Part shown: positions 60,180-64,000 of the stretch, piece after piece
Position numbering within the stretch: the first letter of the stretch is position 1
Layout: each line of letters opens with the position of its first letter
From: JARRLC01 sp050290865
GTDB taxonomy: Bacteria; Pseudomonadota; Alphaproteobacteria; Rhizobiales; Rhodomicrobiaceae
Direction: 5' to 3'
Assembly: GCA_050290865.1 (NCBI GenBank)
Contig: JBNKIW010000009.1
Span: 50,284 to 114,283, forward strand
Length of the DNA: 64,000 nt
Program-made: the position numbers and the translations under genes
The notes under the pieces: model-generated
Told to the model about the DNA's origin: nothing
What the model saw: the letters and a program-made list of their open reading frames with translations, nothing else
Database searches by the model: none

Positions 60180-62390
60180 ATGCCCGATCTGCTGCTCGAA
60201 CTCTTTTCCGAAGAAATCCCCGCACGGATGCAGGCGCGCGCCGCCGCCGACCTTGCCAGGCTGGTTACGGACGGTCTGCGGGCGGCCGGCCTCGCCTTCG
60301 GCGCTGTAGACGCGCAGTCCGGCCCGCGGCGCCTGACGCTTTCCGTCAAGGGGCTTGCCGCGCGCGCCGCGGATATCCGCGAAGAGAAGAAAGGCCCGCG
60401 CGTCGGTGCGCCGGAAAAGGCCATCGAGGGGTTCCTGCGCGGCGCCGGGATCAAGAGCCTCGACGAATGCGAGACGCGGAAAGACGCCAAGGGCGCGTTC
60501 TACGTCGTCGTGATCGAGAAGCGCGGGCGCGCGGCCGCCGGGATCATCGCCGGGGTGGTGCCGGAGGCGGTCCGCAAATTCCCGTGGCCGAAGTCGATGC
60601 GCTGGGGGACAACGCGCCTTCGCTGGGTGCGCCCGTTGCACGCCATCCTGTGTGTCCTGGACGGCCAGGTCGTGCCGTTCGAGGTGGACGGAATCCCGAG
60701 CGGCAACATGACCTACGGCCATCGCCGCGCCGCGGATCCCGCCCTGCGGCAGACGCCGGTCACCGCCGAGACGTATGAGGATTACGCACGCACGCTGGCC
60801 GCCGCCAATGTGATGGTATCGCGTCCAGATCGCATCAAGACGATCACCGCCCAGGCCCAGAAACTCGCTGCCAAAGAGAAGCTCAGCTTGGTAGAAGACC
60901 ACGGGCTCGTTGACGAGAATGCGGGGCTCGCCGAATGGCCCGTGGTCCTCGCTGGAAGCTTCGATGCGAGCTTCCTGGATGTGCCACAGGAAGTCCTGAT
61001 CACTTCCATGAAGGCACATCAGAAGTGCTTTTCTCTTCGTTATCCCAAGACGGGGAAGCTTGCCAACCGCTTTTTGATGGTCGCGAACATAGAAGCGGCC
61101 GATGGTGGCAAGGCGGTCATAGCTGGCAATGAACGTGTCATTCGCGCGCGGCTGTCGGATGCCAAGTTCTTCTGGGAAAACGATCGCGCGCGCAAGCTGG
61201 ACACGCTCAGGCCCAAGCTCGGTCAGATCACCTTTCATGAGAAGCTGGGTACACAGGGCGACCGGCTGGAGCGGATCACGCGCATGGCGCGGGAACTGGG
61301 GCCGCGTGTGAATGCCGATCCGGTCAAGGCGGAGCGCGCGGCGGAGCTGTGCAAGACCGACCTCCTGTCCGAGACGGTGGGCGAGTTCCCCGAGTTGCAG
61401 GGCATCATCGGACGCTATATCGCGCTGGGTCAGGGCGAAGATCCGGCCGTGGCCGACGCCATCGCCGAGCATTACCGGCCGCAGGGGCCGTCCGACGCGG
61501 TGCCCTCAAATCGCGTGGCAACCGCCGTTGCGCTTGCGGACAAGCTCGACATGCTCATCGGTTTCTGGGTTATCGGCGAAAAGCCGACGGGCTCGAAAGA
61601 CCCATACGCGCTGAGGCGCGCGGCGCTGGGCGTGATCCGCATCATCCTGGAGGACGAACTCCGGTTGCGCCTGCGGCCGAAGCTGGTGATCAACATGATC
61701 CGGCTGGAGCACGAGTTGCAGCGCGACCTGGCGCAGGCGCAGGCCATCGGTATCGCGCTGGCGGAGACCGGCCTCAATCTCAGTACCACCCATCGCCGCG
61801 AGATTGCCGCAGCCGTCCAGGACAGCCACACCGTCGATATCGAGGCGGTCATCGAGCGCGCCGACGATCTGCTCGGCTTCTTCGCCGACCGGCTGAAAGT
61901 TCACCTGCGCGAGCGGGGCGTGCGGCACGACCTTATCGACGCCGTGTTCGCCCTGCCCGGTCAGGACGACCTGCTGATGATCGTGCGGCGCGTGGAAGCG
62001 CTCGGGCGTTTCCTGGAGACGGATGACGGCGCGAACCTGCTCACGGGTGTGCGGCGGGCGCAGAACATCCTGAGGATCGAGGAGAAGAAGGACGCGTGCA
62101 GCTATAGCGGCGCGGCGGACGCGCGCCTCTTCGCCGAGCCTCAGGAAAAGGCGCTGGCGACAGCCATCGGCGAGGTGACGGCCGAGGCGCGGCGGGCACT
62201 CGACGCCGAGGATTTTGAGGCGGCCATGACGGCGCTTGCCCGCCTCAGGGCGCCCGTCGATGCGTTTTTTGACAAGGTGACGGTGAACGCGTCCGACTTG
62301 CGTTTGCGCGAGAACCGGCTGCGCCTTCTGTCGCAGATCCGCGCGGCGACACTGGAGGTGGCGGATTTTTCGAGGATCGAGGGGAGTTAA
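60180..62390 (+). CDS. glyS: Glycine--tRNA ligase beta subunit
   Basis: The 736-residue beta subunit of the tetrameric glycyl-tRNA synthetase. It opens PDLLLELFSEEIPARMQARA and contains GPRVGAPEKAIEGFLRGAGI, KSMRWGTTRLRWVRPLHAIL, SMKAHQKCFSLRYPKTGKLA, DAKFFWENDRARKLDTLRPK and DPYALRRAALGVIRIILEDE, all classical for GlyS. The alpha subunit gene glyQ is usually directly upstream but is absent; moaD and pgsA are there instead. An in-frame GTG lies one codon upstream (60177), and ATG 60180 is the conserved start. After its stop the sequence turns into mobile DNA. Confidence 0.96.
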   Translation: MPDLLLELFSEEIPARMQARAAADLARLVTDGLRAAGLAFGAVDAQSGPRRLTLSVKGLAARAADIREEKKGPRVGAPEKAIEGFLRGAGIKSLDECETRKDAKGAFYVVVIEKRGRAAAGIIAGVVPEAVRKFPWPKSMRWGTTRLRWVRPLHAILCVLDGQVVPFEVDGIPSGNMTYGHRRAADPALRQTPVTAETYEDYARTLAAANVMVSRPDRIKTITAQAQKLAAKEKLSLVEDHGLVDENAGLAEWPVVLAGSFDASFLDVPQEVLITSMKAHQKCFSLRYPKTGKLANRFLMVANIEAADGGKAVIAGNERVIRARLSDAKFFWENDRARKLDTLRPKLGQITFHEKLGTQGDRLERITRMARELGPRVNADPVKAERAAELCKTDLLSETVGEFPELQGIIGRYIALGQGEDPAVADAIAEHYRPQGPSDAVPSNRVATAVALADKLDMLIGFWVIGEKPTGSKDPYALRRAALGVIRIILEDELRLRLRPKLVINMIRLEHELQRDLAQAQAIGIALAETGLNLSTTHRREIAAAVQDSHTVDIEAVIERADDLLGFFADRLKVHLRERGVRHDLIDAVFALPGQDDLLMIVRRVEALGRFLETDDGANLLTGVRRAQNILRIEEKKDACSYSGAADARLFAEPQEKALATAIGEVTAEARRALDAEDFEAAMTALARLRAPVDAFFDKVTVNASDLRLRENRLRLLSQIRAATLEVADFSRIEGS

Positions 62391-62484
62391 TCGTAAATTC
62401 GTAACTCCCCAACCCGGCAGAGCCGGAACCAAAAAGGTTGCGCTATCATGAGAGCAAGCGCGGCGGATTTGGTGAGGGCGGACA

Positions 62485-62700
62485 ATGGCAGACGGGCTTG
62501 CTGAACGTTATGACGAGCGTATCGCCGGGGTTCTTTCCTGTTACGACCGGATCATCATCAGCGGAACATTGCCGGGCATCTGCTACGCGAAAGGCATGAC
62601 GGCGTTTCTTCGCGGCAACGGCATCCGTATTTTCGATCGCCCCTTCAACAGTGGCTCTTCGTGGAAAAAGGTGGGTGTCGCGAGCGCGGCGAAAGGCTGA
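62485..62700 (+). pseudogene. Truncated gene, N-terminal fragment of an unidentified protein
   Basis: The first ~50 residues (MADGLAERYDERIAGVLSCY, then IIISGTLPGICYAKGMTAFL) look like a conserved start. I recall similar sequences opening a longer, often multicopy, protein of unknown function in alphaproteobacteria, but could not confirm this. After GNGIRIFD the reading changes character and stops within 25 codons, close to where an IS-like end (GGCTCTTCG at 62651) begins. It is therefore probably disrupted by the insertion. Confidence 0.5.
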
Positions 62701-62766
62701 ACCGCAGTAAGGATCAATGCGTTAGTCTACATTCTGGTGCGAAAAAAACGTGTTACGTTTTCGCGC

Positions 62767-63482
62767 ATGAAAAAACAGCCTGACAAAGCCCCGATCAAAA
62801 ACCTCCGGGATGCCTACAGAGTTCCCGGCTTTCACGTGCGCGCGCAGCTCGACAGCTATAAGCACGAGCCCCCAGCCGTCGTGCTCACACTCGACCGGCG
62901 CTCAAAAAAACTGTGTGCAGCAGATGCGGGAAGCCGTGCCGCAGCCGTTACGATAAACGTTGGCGGCGGGTGCGCGATCTGGGGTGCGGCGACCGGGAGG
63001 TCTACCTCGATTTTGAGACGCATCGTGTGATCTGTAAGACGTGTGGCGTGAGGAACGAGAAGCTCGATTTTCTGTCGGACAACACTCGGTACACATTGCG
63101 GTTCGCAATGCAGATCGGCGGGCTGTGCCGAGCCATGACCATCACGGACGTGGCGCGGCTCATGCATCTGGATTGGCATACCGTCAAGGCTCTCGACAAG
63201 ATTTACATGCGCGAGCAACTGCGCCTTGCAGGCCCACCGGCGCCGCGTGTCATCGGGATTGATGAAGTGTCGATCAAGAAGCGGCACGTCTACCGGATCG
63301 TCGTCAGCGATCTTGAGGCGAAACGCGCGATCTGGTTCGGCGGCGCTGGGCGATCAGAGAAGGACATGGACCAGTTCTATGCGGCCCTCGGCAAAGAAAA
63401 CGCGCAGAAAATACGTCTGGCCGTCATGGACATGTGGAAGCCGTTTCGCACATCGACTCAAAACCATGCACCGATGTACTAA
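62767..63482 (+). pseudogene. ISL3-type transposase, frame-split at A7 and C-terminally truncated
   Basis: Frame 0 starts at ATG 62767 (MKKQPDKAPIKNLRDAYRVP) and runs to 63030. The true continuation is in the -1 frame from about 62910: a zinc-finger-like VCSRCGKPC with VICKTCGVRNEKLDF, a helix-turn-helix (DVARLMHLDWHTVKALDKIY), and the first DDE residues in RVIGIDEVSIKKRHVYRIV and AVMDMWKPF. The switch point is AAAAAAA at 62904-62910, phased A-AAA-AAA as a -1 slippery site. The third catalytic residue (Glu) and the C-terminal half are absent after FRTSTQNHAPMY, so the enzyme must be inactive. Confidence 0.75.
62904..62910 (+). promoter_or_regulatory. A7 slippery heptamer in the ISL3 transposase
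   Basis: Seven A residues phased as TCA-AAA-AAA in frame 0. A -1 slip moves the ribosome into the frame that encodes the rest of the transposase. It could be a programmed site or an indel in a homopolymer; the phasing is what a -1 shift requires. Confidence 0.45.
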
Positions 63483-63537
63483 GCCGCTCGCGCCGCAGGG
63501 AGCCCGTGGCGCGCGCGGCATCCTATCTGTCACACTT

Positions 63538-63555
63538 GTGACTGTTGTTAGTCAC
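63538..63555. repeat. Inverted repeat upstream of the recombinase gene
   Basis: GTGACT (63538-63543) and AGTCAC (63550-63555) form a perfect 6-bp palindrome with a GTTGTT spacer, 25 bases before the recombinase ATG. It could be an operator or part of the element's end. Confidence 0.4.
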
Positions 63556-63580
63556 GAGTTGGCAAATAGGAGTACGCGTT

Positions 63581-64000
63581 ATGACAGCTCAGCCCAAGCA
63601 AATCAGCCCATTACGGCAGCGCATGATCGACGATATGATCGCGCGGAAGTTCTCTCCCCGCACCAGATCCTGTTATGTCCGCGCCGTCAGTCACTTCAGC
63701 ACCTTCTGTGGCGGTTTTCCGCAGAGGGCGACTGCGGAAGATCTGCGGGAGTACCAGGTACATCTCGGTTCCGGCGGCGTCTCCGGGCGCGGCATCAACG
63801 GGACGATCTCGGCTCTGCGGTTCTTCTTCAGGGTCACGGTGGGCAAGCCTGAAGTCCTTCAATATCTGGTGTCGGCACGGGAACGGTGCACCGTCCCGAT
63901 CGTTCTCAGCCCTGCCGAGGTCGCGCGCCTTCTGGAGTGTGCCCCTCGCGCCAGAGGCGCGCTTTCAGCGCGACGTCTCAAATACAAGGCGGCGCTGAGT
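63581..64000 (+). CDS. IS91-associated tyrosine recombinase, 5' part only
   Basis: The first 140 codons of a tyrosine-type site-specific recombinase of the kind found in IS91-family elements; the gene runs off the window. It begins MTAQPKQISPLRQRMIDDMI, with a SAM-like core-binding domain (KFSPRTRSCYVRAVSHFSTF, TAEDLREYQVHLGSGGVSG, ALRFFFRVTVGKP) and enters the catalytic domain at VPIVLSPAEVARLLECAP. An unusual ten-residue stretch, RARGALSARR, precedes LKYKAALS and coincides with palindromic DNA. An A/G-rich AATAGGAG lies upstream of the ATG. Confidence 0.8.
   Translation, partial: MTAQPKQISPLRQRMIDDMIARKFSPRTRSCYVRAVSHFSTFCGGFPQRATAEDLREYQVHLGSGGVSGRGINGTISALRFFFRVTVGKPEVLQYLVSARERCTVPIVLSPAEVARLLECAPRARGALSARRLKYKAALS

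Larger units (their letters stand above)
62651..63482 (+). mobile_element. ISL3-family insertion sequence remnant
   Basis: The interval from a GGCTCTTCG-type left end at 62651 to the broken transposase at 63482. ISL3 elements commonly start with a GG-C/T-CTT-like inverted repeat; the partner right end is not seen, because the 3' part of the element is missing. It interrupts the truncated gene on the left and is itself cut by the next element. The exact left boundary is tentative. Confidence 0.55.

Overview
The window is high-GC DNA from an alphaproteobacterium, most likely of the Hyphomicrobiales (Rhizobiales). CtrA with its usual FliJ-like neighbour, a DivL-type kinase with tyrosine at the phospho-acceptor position, NrdR, a RibB with a degenerate RibA domain, and a rhizobial-type NifA all point that way. 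A nearly complete tetrahydromethanopterin/methylofuran (H4MPT/MFR) formaldehyde-oxidation island marks the organism as a methylotroph. NifA with an intact Cys-X11-Cys-X19-Cys-X4-Cys linker suggests that it also fixes nitrogen.

Layout. 1-8.4 kb holds mixed housekeeping and accessory genes: a GntR regulator, purU, an amino-acid-type binding protein, an HxlR regulator, a TIGR04283/TIGR04282 glycosyltransferase pair, a PdeM-like phosphoesterase with altered metal motifs, radC, an orphan flagellar-rod-like gene and an alpha/beta hydrolase. 8.5-22.2 kb is the C1 island. A minus-strand run of mptG, mtdB, ATP-grasp, mch, ATP-grasp and citG-like overlaps gene to gene, with fae 0.2 kb downstream. An MfnF/hydantoinase-like gene and a HisA-like gene sit beyond it. 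Divergently, a pterin carbinolamine dehydratase gene precedes overlapping fhcB-A-D-C. Together these encode formaldehyde capture (Fae), dehydrogenation (MtdB), cyclohydrolysis (Mch), formyl transfer and hydrolysis to formate (FhcABCD), and parts of H4MPT and probably methylofuran synthesis. PurU at the edge links the tetrahydrofolate branch to formate.

22.6-34.1 kb carries an orphan soxZ with a YeeE/YedE transporter, a K+-independent H+-pyrophosphatase, and a minus-strand series glyA-nrdR-ribD-ribE-ribB-ribH-nusB-thiL. 34.6-40.4 kb carries ctrA, a fliJ-like gene, yajQ, two tandem paralogous lipoproteins, a DUF488 gene and a LysM protein. 40.5-47.6 kb is a chaperone-usher pilus locus of archaic (Csu-like) type: an SCPU protein, two AT-richer pilins, chaperone, usher and tip-like subunit. 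It is followed by nifA (47.8-49.5 kb).

49.8-62.4 kb encodes a TIGR03862 flavoprotein, DivL, a symporter-fused hybrid kinase with a LuxR-type regulator (CrbS/CrbR-like), a TerB-like membrane protein, pgsA, moaD and a glyS without adjacent glyQ. The last 1.5 kb is mobile: a truncated gene, an ISL3-type transposase remnant with a phased A7 frameshift site, and the start of an IS91-associated tyrosine recombinase that runs off the window. I saw no rRNA, tRNA or CRISPR array. All family calls come from reading translations by eye, with no database search.
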